Below, in pieces: positions 1 through 8,846 of a DNA stretch of 64,000 bases. The translations under genes were made by a program, and so were the position numbers. The DNA is taken from positions 99,065-163,064 of the forward strand of contig JAFYOP010000006.1 of the NCBI GenBank assembly GCA_017547885.1, given 5' to 3'. Positions within the stretch are counted from its first letter, which is position 1. Every line of letters begins with the position of its first letter. Under the pieces are notes generated by a model. It searched no databases. It had not been told where the DNA came from and was given only the letters and a program-made list of their open reading frames with translations. This stretch comes from Clostridia bacterium. GTDB taxonomy: Bacteria; Bacillota; Clostridia; Christensenellales; CAG-138.

Positions 1-235
1 GACCGCTGCCATTATTATTGTTGGTGGTGTTGTTGGAGCCGCCCAGCAGTGCGCCAAGCAGATCGCCGCCGTTGTTATTGCTGCTGTTGTTGGAGCCGCC
101 GCCCAGCAGCGCGCCAAGCAGATCGCCGCTGTTATTATTGCTGCTTGTGCTGTTGGAGCCGCCCAGCAGCGCGCCAAGCAGGTCGCCGCTGTTGTTATTG
201 CTGCTGGTATTATTTCCCAGCAGTGCACCGTCAAG
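1..235 (-). repeat. Coding tandem repeats, about 60 bp units
   Basis: Near-identical units of about 60-66 bp encode Asn/Ser runs followed by SGDLLGALLGG. At least three successive units are more than 90 percent alike by eye, and older, more diverged copies extend to about 450. The array continues beyond the left edge. Recent copies this similar suggest that copy number can change by slippage or recombination. Confidence 0.8.
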
Positions 236-979
236 GCCGCTGGAATTACCGGAATTACCTCCGCCCAGCAGCGCGCCCATCAGACCGCCGCCCATGGAGC
301 TGCTGTTATTATTGCTTCCGCCCAGCATGGAGGAAAGCAGTGCTCCGCCAAGGCCGCTGCCCATGGAGTTGCTATTGCCGCCGCCCAGCAGAGAACCAAG
401 CAGGTTGCCGGAGCTGTTGTTATTGCCGCCGCCCAGCAGCGCACTCATAAGAAGTGCAGTGCCGATATTGCCCATGCCGGAGCTGAAGCCGTTGCTTGCT
501 CCATTCTGTCCCATATCGTCGTCGGTAAACAGAGACAGCAGAGAGGACAGGCCGCCGGAGGAAGTGTTATTATTGCTGGTCTGGTTGCCTATAAGGGAAA
601 GCAGCACCGGTGCCATAAGGGACAGTATGGAGGCGGTATTGCCGCGGGTGATGCCCGCCTGCTTTGCAAGGGCATCGGTAACCCCCTGCTTATTGCTGCC
701 CAGTATCTTGCCGATGATCTTATCGCCGTCCACAGCGTCCACATTCTTCAGCTGTGCCGCTGCAGACTCGGAACTTGCGTGCTGACCCAGCGCACCAAAC
801 AGAGACTCCGCGCCTTCCTTTGTGCTTGCATTATCAGACATCGCCTGTACCAGCAGAGGTATGGCGTTGCCGATTACGCTTTCCGCCTGATCCGCCTTTA
901 CGCCGGAGGCCTTTGCTATCTGCTTTACAGAGCTGTCGTTCATAAGCTCTTTGGCAAGTACGTTGATGATGCTGCTCAT
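1..979 (-). CDS. DUF937-like repeat-rich protein (C-terminus off the window)
   Basis: The frame stays open from the ATG at 979 to the left edge, so the C-terminus is missing. A good AAAGGAA-type ribosome binding site precedes the start. The first 120 or so residues look like a DUF937 domain: a helical region beginning MSSIINVLAKELMND, followed by alternating hydrophobic helices. After that the protein becomes very low in complexity, with Gly, Leu, Asn and Ser blocks of the form GDLLGALLGG separated by Asn/Ser runs. No signal peptide or membrane anchor is visible. DUF937 proteins have no settled function. The opposite strand has a long proline- and leucine-rich open frame here, which is a shadow of the repeats. 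The start and strand are well supported; the family call is a judgement from the N-terminal region. Confidence 0.75.
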   Translation of the reverse strand, partial: MSSIINVLAKELMNDSSVKQIAKASGVKADQAESVIGNAIPLLVQAMSDNASTKEGAESLFGALGQHASSESAAAQLKNVDAVDGDKIIGKILGSNKQGVTDALAKQAGITRGNTASILSLMAPVLLSLIGNQTSNNNTSSGGLSSLLSLFTDDDMGQNGASNGFSSGMGNIGTALLMSALLGGGNNNSSGNLLGSLLGGGNSNSMGSGLGGALLSSMLGGSNNNSSSMGGGLMGALLGGGNSGNSSGLDGALLGNNTSSNNNSGDLLGALLGGSNSTSSNNNSGDLLGALLGGGSNNSSNNNGGDLLGALLGGSNNTTNNNNGSG

Positions 980-1025
980 TTTATATGTTTCCTTTCAGTT
1001 TGTAAGAGATTAACTCTAATACATT

Positions 1026-1054
1026 ATTATATATTAACAGGGTAATCTTTTAAA
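1026..1054 (-). promoter_or_regulatory. Promoter for the DUF937-like gene
   Basis: On the minus strand the sequence reads TTTAAA, 17 bases, then TATAAT, about 45 bases before the start codon at 979. The -10 box is a consensus match and the -35 matches four of six bases. Confidence 0.6.
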
Positions 1055-1066
1055 GTAATATTCAAC

Positions 1067-1093
1067 AAAAAAAGGACCCGAAGATCCTTTTTT
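1067..1093 (-). terminator. Intrinsic terminator of glgP
   Basis: An 11-bp stem (AAAAAAGGATC against GGTCCTTTTTT) closes a TTCG tetraloop and ends in a T run on the minus strand, directly after the glgP stop. The A-rich 5' arm means it could also act in the other direction. Confidence 0.9.
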
Positions 1094-1113
1094 CGTCAAA
1101 TGACATATTTGCG

Positions 1114-3474
1114 TTACTTTGTAGGCTCGATGTGCCACAGTTCCTTTGCGTATTCCGCAATGGTGCGGTCGCTGGAGAACTTGCCTGCGCTTGCGGTATT
1201 CATAAGGCACTTGCGGCCAAATGCTATACGGTCGCGATACTCGCGATTTGCGCGGAGCTTTGCCTCAACGTAAGGCATGAAGTCCAGCAGCAGATAGTAA
1301 TGGTCTGCCTTATGCCAGTTGGTACCGTCCAGCAGGGCATTGTACAGCTCACGGAACTTGCCGGTGCCGCCATCGCTTACGGTGCCGTTTACAAGGGTAT
1401 CCAGCACGCGCTTTACACGATACTCACGGTTGTAAATGTCGCGGGGATTGTAGCTGTCCTTAATGCGGTTGATATCCTCTACCCTTGCGCCGAAGATGTA
1501 GTTGTTCTCAGCGCCGGCTTCTTCGGCGATCTCGATGTTTGCGCCGTCATAGGTGCCCAAAGTAACGGTACCGTTCAGCATGAACTTCATGTTGCCGGTG
1601 CCGCTGGCCTCGGTGCCGGCGGGAGAGATCTGCTCGGAGATATCCGCTGCGGGGATAATGTGTTCCGCATAAGAGCAGTTGTAGTTCTGCACAAATACTA
1701 CCTTGAGCTTATCCTGCACATCGGGATCGTTGTTTATCAGGTTGGCGATCTCGTTGATGTACTTGATAACGCTCTTTGCGCGGAGATAACCGGGGGCTGC
1801 CTTTGCGCCGAATATAAAGGCGGTAGGGGTAAAGTCGGTAAGGCTGCCATCCTTGAGGGAGTAGTAAATATCCATCACGGACAGGGCGTTCAGCAGCTGG
1901 CGCTTATACTCATGCAGCCTCTTTACCTGTATATCGAATATGAAGGAGGAGGGTATGCTTACCCCTTCCTTTTCCCGGATAATTTCAGCGAGCTGAGCCT
2001 TCTTTGTCTGCTTGATGGCGTTGAACTGGGCTACGCTTTCATCGTCCAGATGGTTCTTAAGGTTGGATATCTGGCTCAGATCCTTAAGGAAACCGTCGCC
2101 TATGCGCTGGGCAATGAAGGAAGTCAGTTCCCTGTTGCAAAGGCCCAGCCAGCGGCGCTGGGTAATGCCGTTGGTCTTGTTCTGGAACTTTTCGGGAGAT
2201 ACGGCGTACCAGTCTTTGAACAGGTCGCTCTTGAGTATGCCGGAGTGTATCTCTGCAACGCCGTTTACATAGGTGCCTGCAAATACCGCAAGACGTGCCA
2301 TATGGATCTGCCCGCCGGTAGCTATCTGCATGCGGTCGATCTGATCCTGGCTTACGCCCTTTGCGCGCAGCTCGGCGTTCTGTACCTCGTTGATGCGGCT
2401 GATTATGCCGGTGATCTCAGGCACAACGCTTGCCACCAGGTCGTAGTTCCACTTTTCCAGAGCCTCGCTCATGATGGTGTGGTTGGTGTAGCTGAATGTC
2501 TGCCTTGCGATCTTAAATGCGCCGTCAAAGTCCAGCCCTTCCTTCATCAGCAGCCTGACAAGCTCGGGGATGGATACGGTGGGATGGGTATCGTTCAGCT
2601 GTATTGCGCAGTGCGCCGCAAAGCCGGACATATCGTTGCCCCTTACGCGCTTATAGCGGCGGATAATATCCTGCATTGAAGCGCTGGAGAGGAAATACTG
2701 CTGCTTAAAGCGGAGACGCTTGCCCTCATAGGTGCTGTCATTGGGATACAGCACACGGGTGATATCCTCTACCTTGTTTTTCTGGCGAACGGCCAAGTCG
2801 TATTCCTGGTCGTTGAACAGGTTAAAGTCGAACTCCTCGATGGGCTCGCTCTGCCACAGGCGCAATGTGCCGATATTGTCGGTGCCGTAGCCGATTATAG
2901 GCATATCGTAGGGCACTGCCAGTACCTTTTCGTCTGCAAAGGTTATCTCAACGGTCTTGTCGTCGCGGCGGCGGCTCCAGGGATCACCGTAGCGCTGCCA
3001 ATCGTCAGCCTTTTCTACCTGATAGCCGTCCTTAAAGCTCTGCTTGAACAGGCCGAACTTATAGCGAAGGCCATAGCCCTCCAGAGGCAGGTCATGGGTA
3101 GCGGCGCTGTCAAGGAAGCATGCTGCAAGACGGCCAAGGCCGCCATTGCCCAGAGCTGCGTCCTCTATATCCTCAAGAACATTTATATCAGAGCCCCTTG
3201 CCCTCAGCAGTTCCTGTACCTGATCCAGCAGGCCCAGGCAGTAAAGGTTATTGAAAACCATGCGGCCCATAAGGTATTCGGCAGACAGGTAATATGCTCT
3301 GCGTACATGCTCGTGGGCACGCCTTGCCCTGCGCCAGTTATCGGATATGGCATACATAACGGCATTGGACAATGCCTTATGCAGCTGGTAAGTATTGGCT
3401 TCGGCAATCTCAATCTGATAATCGCCCCTGAGTTCCTCTTCCATGCGGCGGATTATCATGCTGGGTTCCATCAT
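1114..3474 (-). CDS. glgP: Glycogen/starch/maltodextrin phosphorylase
   Basis: This enzyme splits alpha-1,4 glucan chains with phosphate to give glucose-1-phosphate, acting in the cytoplasm on stored glycogen or imported maltodextrin. The protein is about 786 residues, normal for GT35. It shows the family landmarks: EDAALGNGGLGRLAACFLDS near the N-terminus and, near the C-terminus, the pyridoxal-phosphate loop containing EASGTGNMKF followed by NGTVTLGTYDGANIEI. The frame extends six codons further (ATG at 3492), but no ribosome binding site precedes that codon, whereas a GGAG lies about 10 bases before the ATG at 3474, which I prefer. No other glycogen genes are next to it. It appears to be transcribed alone and ends at the hairpin at 1067-1093. 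Confidence 0.97.
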   Translation of the reverse strand: MMEPSMIIRRMEEELRGDYQIEIAEANTYQLHKALSNAVMYAISDNWRRARRAHEHVRRAYYLSAEYLMGRMVFNNLYCLGLLDQVQELLRARGSDINVLEDIEDAALGNGGLGRLAACFLDSAATHDLPLEGYGLRYKFGLFKQSFKDGYQVEKADDWQRYGDPWSRRRDDKTVEITFADEKVLAVPYDMPIIGYGTDNIGTLRLWQSEPIEEFDFNLFNDQEYDLAVRQKNKVEDITRVLYPNDSTYEGKRLRFKQQYFLSSASMQDIIRRYKRVRGNDMSGFAAHCAIQLNDTHPTVSIPELVRLLMKEGLDFDGAFKIARQTFSYTNHTIMSEALEKWNYDLVASVVPEITGIISRINEVQNAELRAKGVSQDQIDRMQIATGGQIHMARLAVFAGTYVNGVAEIHSGILKSDLFKDWYAVSPEKFQNKTNGITQRRWLGLCNRELTSFIAQRIGDGFLKDLSQISNLKNHLDDESVAQFNAIKQTKKAQLAEIIREKEGVSIPSSFIFDIQVKRLHEYKRQLLNALSVMDIYYSLKDGSLTDFTPTAFIFGAKAAPGYLRAKSVIKYINEIANLINNDPDVQDKLKVVFVQNYNCSYAEHIIPAADISEQISPAGTEASGTGNMKFMLNGTVTLGTYDGANIEIAEEAGAENNYIFGARVEDINRIKDSYNPRDIYNREYRVKRVLDTLVNGTVSDGGTGKFRELYNALLDGTNWHKADHYYLLLDFMPYVEAKLRANREYRDRIAFGRKCLMNTASAGKFSSDRTIAEYAKELWHIEPTK

Positions 3475-3659
3475 AGTAACATTTCTCCACATCTAATATA
3501 GTTTTTTTGCAAAGCAAACACGCCCCGCATTATCAAATACCAAAGTAGTTTACCACAAAATCAGCACTTTGAGAACACCAAATAATCTTATTTTTGTATC
3601 CTATTTTCACCTGACAGCATTTTGCCCCCGTTTTACTGCAAAACCTTATTAATGAAATG

Positions 3660-3688
3660 TTGACATACGATTTTATTGGGTCTATCAT
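3660..3688 (+). promoter_or_regulatory. Promoter for the marR-type operon
   Basis: TTGACA, 17 bases, TATCAT on the plus strand, about 30 bases before the marR-type start codon. The -35 is a perfect match and the -10 matches four of six. Confidence 0.75.
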
Positions 3689-3721
3689 AAAAAATGAAAA
3701 TAAAGGCAGAAAGGTATCCTG

Positions 3722-4183
3722 ATGGAATCCGTAACAAGAGAAAAACTCACCCGGGACTTTGGCAATGCCTTTTTGTCCCTTCAGCACACCAGCACACTGT
3801 GTATGCAGCTGCTGCTGAGCAAATACAACCTGTATCCCGGTCAGCCTCAGGTGCTCTTTGCACTCAAGGAGCTGGGCGCCCCTACACAGAACGAGCTTGC
3901 AGCCTACCTGGGCGTTGGCAAAGCCTCAGCGGGCGTATCCATACGCAGGCTGGAAAGCGGCGGCTTTGTCAAGCGCACAAGGGATAAAAAGGACACCCGC
4001 TGCATACGCCTTTCCCTTACGCAAAAGGGCGAAGAGTTTGCCCGGTGGTGCAATATAGATTTCGACATGTTTTTTACCACCATGCTGGAGGAGCTCTCCC
4101 TGGATGAAAGGGCCAGCGCATACGAATTTATCCAATCCATGGAAAAAAGCCTTACCGGCCTCAAAGAGCGGCTGGAAAGCTAA
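3722..4183 (+). CDS. MarR family transcriptional regulator
   Basis: A 153-residue DNA-binding regulator with the MarR winged helix-turn-helix. The middle of the protein reads as helix-turn-helix (TQNELAAYLGVGKASAGVSI) followed by the wing, where RTRDKKDTRCIRLSLTQKG carries the conserved D-R and the LT-x-KG end of the wing. Long helices at both ends would form the dimer interface. The start has AGAAAGG about 8 bases upstream. The next gene begins 40 bases downstream on the same strand with its own ribosome binding site, and the pair shares one promoter and one terminator, so this regulator probably controls its own operon. The ligand is unknown. Confidence 0.92.
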   Translation: MESVTREKLTRDFGNAFLSLQHTSTLCMQLLLSKYNLYPGQPQVLFALKELGAPTQNELAAYLGVGKASAGVSIRRLESGGFVKRTRDKKDTRCIRLSLTQKGEEFARWCNIDFDMFFTTMLEELSLDERASAYEFIQSMEKSLTGLKERLES

Positions 4184-4223
4184 AATACACCCACCACAAA
4201 CCAATTCAGGAGGAAATACTATA

Positions 4224-4685
4224 ATGGTACAGTCCATCAGTCTCTCCAAGCTCCGCGAAGATGCGGACTACATCTTCCACAACGGCTTTGCCTGCTCCGA
4301 GTCCGTAATATACGCTATACGCAAAAACTTTGAGCTGGATATGTCCGACGATGCCTTTGCCATGAGCACCGGCTTTCCCTGGGGCCTTGGCGGCGTAGGC
4401 TGCATATGCGGCGCAGTAGCCGGCGGCGCAATGTGCATAGGCTTTGTTTTCGGCCGCCGTACCCCCGGCGATCCCTGCGCATCCAAGTGCCACAAGCTTA
4501 CCAAGGAATTTGGTCAGGCCATAAAAGACAAGTTCAGCGCCACCTGCTGCGGCAAGCTCATATCTAATTATGACGATATGAACTCCCCCGCCCGCAAGGC
4601 TCACTGTGCCGATATCGTCGCCTTCGCAGTGACCGAGGTTGCCAGCATAATCTGCCGTGAGCTGGATATAAAAATAGAAGACTAA
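4224..4685 (+). CDS. C_GCAxxG_C_C family protein (putative redox protein)
   Basis: A 153-residue protein with the spaced cysteines that name the family: an N-terminal FACSESV, then GVGCICGAVAGG (the GC-x-C-G core), then DPCASKCHKL and ATCCGKL. In related proteins these cysteines are thought to bind a metal or take part in redox chemistry, and the function is not established. The ribosome binding site is AGGAGGAA seven bases before the ATG. It follows the MarR-type regulator in the same operon and ends at a strong terminator. The pairing suggests a response to a small redox-active or toxic compound, which is inference. Confidence 0.9.
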   Translation: MVQSISLSKLREDADYIFHNGFACSESVIYAIRKNFELDMSDDAFAMSTGFPWGLGGVGCICGAVAGGAMCIGFVFGRRTPGDPCASKCHKLTKEFGQAIKDKFSATCCGKLISNYDDMNSPARKAHCADIVAFAVTEVASIICRELDIKIED

Positions 4686-4697
4686 TCCGCCATACAC

Positions 4698-4729
4698 AAA
4701 AATGCTTCCCCGTAAAGGGAAGCATTTTT
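4698..4729. terminator. Bidirectional intrinsic terminator
   Basis: AAAATGCTTCCC and GGGAAGCATTTTT form a stem around CGTAAA, with A and T runs on both sides. It lies between two convergent genes and can serve both the plus-strand operon and mrdA on the minus strand. Confidence 0.92.
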
Positions 4730-4739
4730 ATTTTGCTTT

Positions 4740-7328
4740 TTACTCGGTTACTCCGTTTATTGCCACAAGGTTTTCGGGGGCGGCGTTTTCGCTCTGGGCG
4801 AAATAGTAGGAAAGTATATCCTCTATTGCAGGAGCGCTGGAGGAACCGGAGAGGCCGTAAGGCACGCATACCACTATGGCTATCTCAGGCTTCTCACGCG
4901 GGGCAAAGCACACGAACCATGAAGTATTTTCTATGTCTATATTTGTGGTTCGCGCACCTACCTGCGCCGTTCCCGTCTTGCCTGCAAAGGATTCTGTTTC
5001 AAGATATTTTTCAATAAAGTCCCTATCAGTAAATGCATCTACTGCGGTACCGCCGTCCTCAGGGGATACAACGCCCTTCATGCCGGTCTTTATGGCGGCC
5101 CATATGTCATCGGATATCTCTACCTGATTGAATATGCTGGGCTCAACGTCCTTTACCACATTTCCGTCCTCGTCCATTATCCTGTCTACGATATGGGCAT
5201 CGTATACGGTGCCCTCATTGGCAATGGCGCTTACATATCGTGCTGCCGCTATGGGAGTTACCAGCGTGGTGCCCTGACCGAATCCTGCACGGATGGTCTG
5301 AGTGGGCTTCCACTGTATCTCGTTGAGCAGTGAGGTTATGTCGTTTATCCAGTCGCTTCGCTCCTGAGTTATACCTTCGGGGATGCCCAGCTCTTCGCTG
5401 ATTATGCGACGTATCCGGTAACCTTCACCGGTGATGGATCCATCCTGAAGCTCCATAAGCTTCTTGGCGCAGCTTTCTATTGCAGCCTCGTCCGCCTCCA
5501 TGTTTCGCATTTCTATAAACATGGCAAGGCGCTCCTTCAGCTTACGGTAAATAAGGCTGGGCAGGCTGGTCTTCTGATTGTAAACCTCAAGGGTTCCGTC
5601 CTCCCCCATAAGGGTATTGTCAAACAGTATCTTCTGTCCGCCAACGATGCCCTCCGCTTCGCCGGTAAGCTCTATGCCGGTCCTGCTGGTAAGGCCCATC
5701 TTGCCGGACCACTCGTTGAGCTTATCTATACCGACACGGTTTGCTACCTCGCAGAAGTAATAGTTGCAGGAGTTTTTCACCGCAGCCGCAAGGTCCTGAT
5801 TGGCATGCTGACCTATTTTGGAGCGGGAGGAAAGATGGCATTTAGGCGCATTAGTGTCAATGACGACTTCCTTGCCGTTCTCGTCGGTATACCGTATGTT
5901 ATACTGCCAATCACAGCTTATCAGCTCATTTATATCCAGCACGCCTTCGGCAGCGCCCGCTATGCCTGTAACCATCTTGAATATGGAGCCGGGAGCAAGG
6001 CGGGTGGATATGGCCTTGTTTCTGGTGGGGGTAGTGTCCGCCGCCCATTCGCTCTGGAACAATTCCTCTGCCTGTTCATCGCTGAGGCCCTCAATGAACC
6101 AGTTGGGGTCAAAGGAAGGATAGGAGGCCATGGCAAGCACCTGTCCCGTGTTAACATCCATTACCACCGCGGCGCCTGTCTGTGCCTTTTCTATGCCCTC
6201 TACCTTACCCTTGGTCTTTTCCTCGTAGCTTGCATAGTTTTCTTCTATTTTGTTTATTTCTCTGTCGTTTATGTTCAGTATAACGTCAGCAAGGGCCTTT
6301 TCCACCACCGCCTGCAGCTCTATATCCAGCGTCAGCATAACGTCATTGCCGTCGGTGGCGGGAGTATAGTTAAGCTCGCGTATGGTACTGCCGTTTTTGT
6401 TTACCTCAACCTCGCGGCTGCCCTTATGCTCATTGGTGGAGCCGGTAAGGTATTCCTCCATGGTGGCCTCTATGCCGGATACGCCAACATAGTCCTCATA
6501 GGAATAGCCAAACTCCTCACGCATTTCTTTGGTGACGGTCTTACCCAGATAACCCACCACATGTGCCGCAGTGGTACCCCTTGGGTATACCCTGATGGTG
6601 CTCTGTGAGGTCTGCAGGCCGGTAAGCTCGTCCGCCCGGAGCTTGATCTCCGCAACCACTTCCATTCCCACGTCATAGGCGATGGTGATGGGCTCATATG
6701 CGCGATAGTTGTTCAGCAGCACTTCCTGGCGTATGGATATTACCTTATTGGCTTCCTCAAAGCCCAGCTCCTCAGGAATAAACCAATATGCCCTGAGCTT
6801 GTTATAAGCCTCTTCCGCCGTGGGCCATTCGCTGGTGTCCCACTTGGTCCTGTCAGGTTCATCCTTATCGTACTTGATGGGGAAGCCCATGGCCTCGCAG
6901 AAGTTCTTGTAGCGGGCCACTACCGCAGCCTTGCTCTCAACGCCCCAGTCGTATTCAAATTTGCCATTTTCATCTCTGGTGATATACGATGTGTCTATGG
7001 TTTTGCCTCCGCCGGCTTCTATTATCTCAATGGCTTTTATAAGAGCATCGGTATAGGCAGCTGAGTCGTAGTCGGTACGGTTGTCCGCATCGCGCAGGAA
7101 CTCTACATTATAGCTGTTTTTGCTGTATGCAAGTACCACGCCGTTGCGGTCCAATATCCTGCCGCGGGTTCCTTTTATGTCAATGGTGCTGGTCCTTCTG
7201 TCCACAGCATCCACCGCATACTCGGCACCGCCTACCATCGTCACCTGATAAAGCTGATAAACAAGCGCACCCATAAGGAACGCCAGTATGATTATTAAGA
7301 TTATAAACCTGGATACAGCAGTTTTCAT
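4740..7328 (-). CDS. mrdA: Penicillin-binding protein 2, peptidoglycan transpeptidase for elongation
   Basis: An 862-residue class B penicillin-binding protein that cross-links peptidoglycan during rod elongation. One N-terminal membrane segment (about residues 5-28) anchors it. A dimerisation domain with RGRILDRNGVVLA follows, then the transpeptidase domain with all three active-site motifs: S-I-F-K near residue 448, S-C-N near 520 and K-T-G-T near 782. It is somewhat longer than typical PBP2, with an insertion before the S-C-N motif and another around residues 560-650. Its start overlaps the mreD stop by four bases (ATGA), so the two are translationally coupled. It is the last gene of mreC-mreD-mrdA. 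The neighbours favour the elongation-type PBP2 over the sporulation-type SpoVD. Confidence 0.95.
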   Translation of the reverse strand: MKTAVSRFIILIIILAFLMGALVYQLYQVTMVGGAEYAVDAVDRRTSTIDIKGTRGRILDRNGVVLAYSKNSYNVEFLRDADNRTDYDSAAYTDALIKAIEIIEAGGGKTIDTSYITRDENGKFEYDWGVESKAAVVARYKNFCEAMGFPIKYDKDEPDRTKWDTSEWPTAEEAYNKLRAYWFIPEELGFEEANKVISIRQEVLLNNYRAYEPITIAYDVGMEVVAEIKLRADELTGLQTSQSTIRVYPRGTTAAHVVGYLGKTVTKEMREEFGYSYEDYVGVSGIEATMEEYLTGSTNEHKGSREVEVNKNGSTIRELNYTPATDGNDVMLTLDIELQAVVEKALADVILNINDREINKIEENYASYEEKTKGKVEGIEKAQTGAAVVMDVNTGQVLAMASYPSFDPNWFIEGLSDEQAEELFQSEWAADTTPTRNKAISTRLAPGSIFKMVTGIAGAAEGVLDINELISCDWQYNIRYTDENGKEVVIDTNAPKCHLSSRSKIGQHANQDLAAAVKNSCNYYFCEVANRVGIDKLNEWSGKMGLTSRTGIELTGEAEGIVGGQKILFDNTLMGEDGTLEVYNQKTSLPSLIYRKLKERLAMFIEMRNMEADEAAIESCAKKLMELQDGSITGEGYRIRRIISEELGIPEGITQERSDWINDITSLLNEIQWKPTQTIRAGFGQGTTLVTPIAAARYVSAIANEGTVYDAHIVDRIMDEDGNVVKDVEPSIFNQVEISDDIWAAIKTGMKGVVSPEDGGTAVDAFTDRDFIEKYLETESFAGKTGTAQVGARTTNIDIENTSWFVCFAPREKPEIAIVVCVPYGLSGSSSAPAIEDILSYYFAQSENAAPENLVAINGVTE

Positions 7329-7843
7329 TTTACTCCTCCGGCGGTGCGGTCATACCGTTTCTTGGAAGACTGCAGCAGCCTGGGCTTAAGATAAAGATGC
7401 ACCGGCAGGCAAAGGGCTGACGTAAAAAGCGCAGAAGGCAATATATAGGTTGCCAGCATCTCAAAAAAACTGAATCTGCCGCCCATAAAGCCGGTCATTA
7501 TGGCCATAAATACTTCCTTTAAAAAGGCACACACCGCAACTGTGGCAATGGGTATAAAAATATTGTCCGCAAAGTACTTTTTGTAGAATATGCCGCCCAT
7601 CATGCCGGCTGTCATATAGGCCAGGGCATTTATCCCCACAGCTTTGCCAAAAAAAACATCTATAACTATTCCGGCAATGCACCCTGCAAAAGCCGCATCC
7701 GTTGCGCCCATCAATATGCCCACGCATACTACCACAGCCAGCACACAGTCCGGCACAACGCCAAGTATGCTGAACCTTGCAAATATCACAGAATCCATAA
7801 ACATGGCAAATATCAGGGAGGCAGCCACGTACAGTCTGTACAT
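7325..7843 (-). CDS. mreD: Rod shape-determining membrane protein MreD
   Basis: A 172-residue integral membrane protein with about five hydrophobic segments and a basic tail, normal for MreD. MreD links MreC and the elongation synthases to the cytoplasmic MreB filament. Identification rests on topology, length and position between mreC and mrdA; MreD sequences are weakly conserved. It overlaps mreC by one base and mrdA by four. Confidence 0.88.
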   Translation of the reverse strand: MYRLYVAASLIFAMFMDSVIFARFSILGVVPDCVLAVVVCVGILMGATDAAFAGCIAGIVIDVFFGKAVGINALAYMTAGMMGGIFYKKYFADNIFIPIATVAVCAFLKEVFMAIMTGFMGGRFSFFEMLATYILPSALFTSALCLPVHLYLKPRLLQSSKKRYDRTAGGVK

Positions 7844-8685
7844 TATTCCTCCTCCTGCTCTTCCATGTTTACTATCATAACCTCTTCCAGACGGAGAAAG
7901 TCCACAGCCGGCTCAATTATGGCGTTTCTGTCCTCGGTATCCTCATTGGCACGGGAAACCTCGGTAACAGTGCCTATGGCGATTCCCTTGGGGAATATGC
8001 CGCCTATACCGCTGGTGAGTATATTGTCGCCGGGCACAAGGTCATAGCCGCTGGGCAGATAATAAAGCTCCAGCTTTTCGTTTTTGTCTACGTTGAGTAT
8101 TCCCCGGGCAAAGCCATAGTCTCTGGTGCGCTCCACCATTACGCTTACGTCGGATGTGCTGTCGATTATGGAGGTAACCTTGCAGGTGTTGGCGCTTACG
8201 CTGCTGACGCGGCCCACCAGACCCTTGGAATTTACCACCGCCTGATTTTCCATAACGCCGTCATTGCGCCCCGCGTTTACGGTAAACTCGCTGAACCATA
8301 CTCCCTGGCTCTTGCCTATTACCCTTGCGGTAACGTATGTGTAGTTCTGGGTTATGTCAGTATAGTTAAGCAGCCCTTTAAGGCGCTCATTTTCCTCGCG
8401 CAGGGTGTTCAGCTCGTTTTCGATTATCTCGTACTGTGCCAGCTGAACCTTCAGCTGCTCGTTTTCCTTATCAAGGTCTGTGGAGCTGAATACACGCTCA
8501 AAGAAATCTATTATGGAATTTGACGCCTTGACCGAGAAGGACTGAATGGGAGACAGCACGGAATTTACGGCATCCTCAATAAAGGTCACCTGAACCCTGT
8601 CATATGTAACAGCTATCAGTATGGCCAGCACCGCAATAACCGCCAGCATAATTACAAAGCCTCTGCTGCGAAAAAATCCGCCCAT
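7843..8685 (-). CDS. mreC: Rod shape-determining protein MreC
   Basis: A 280-residue protein with one N-terminal membrane helix (about residues 9-27), a coiled coil (about 60-105) and then the beta-barrel MreC domain, including VVNSKGLVGRVSSVS and a late LTSGIGGIFPKGIAIGTV, a conserved MreC block. It sits outside the membrane and organises the elongation complex. The C-terminus is acidic (EEQEEE). A gap of about 160 bases separates it from mreB and holds a possible extra promoter. Confidence 0.95.
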   Translation of the reverse strand: MGGFFRSRGFVIMLAVIAVLAILIAVTYDRVQVTFIEDAVNSVLSPIQSFSVKASNSIIDFFERVFSSTDLDKENEQLKVQLAQYEIIENELNTLREENERLKGLLNYTDITQNYTYVTARVIGKSQGVWFSEFTVNAGRNDGVMENQAVVNSKGLVGRVSSVSANTCKVTSIIDSTSDVSVMVERTRDYGFARGILNVDKNEKLELYYLPSGYDLVPGDNILTSGIGGIFPKGIAIGTVTEVSRANEDTEDRNAIIEPAVDFLRLEEVMIVNMEEQEEE

Positions 8686-8756
8686 TAAAAGTCTCCTTTG
8701 TTAAACATCGGACTTGCCGCAGAATACCCCGATAAGTCCAAAGAATCCCGATAATT

Positions 8757-8785
8757 ATTATAAATGCAAGTACCGCCACGCGCAA
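8757..8785 (-). promoter_or_regulatory. Possible internal promoter for mreC-mreD-mrdA
   Basis: On the minus strand TTGCGC, 17 bases, TATAAT lies about 70 bases upstream of mreC. The -35 box falls inside an imperfect hairpin (8774-8796, CCG-n-CACGC against GCGTG-n-CGG). Confidence 0.5.
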
Positions 8786-8846
8786 GGCGTGACGGCAAAT
8801 CGTTACATTCTGTTTACCCAATATGCTGATTTTTCAATATTTTTCT

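Noticed and set aside
18..785. Proline- and leucine-rich open frame on the plus strand
   Set aside because: It lies opposite the DUF937-like gene, has no ribosome binding site, and its repetitive composition is explained by the repeats of the real gene.
8600..8821. 73-codon open frame overlapping the mreC start
   Set aside because: Begins with TTG and no ribosome binding site, and half of it overlaps mreC in another frame.
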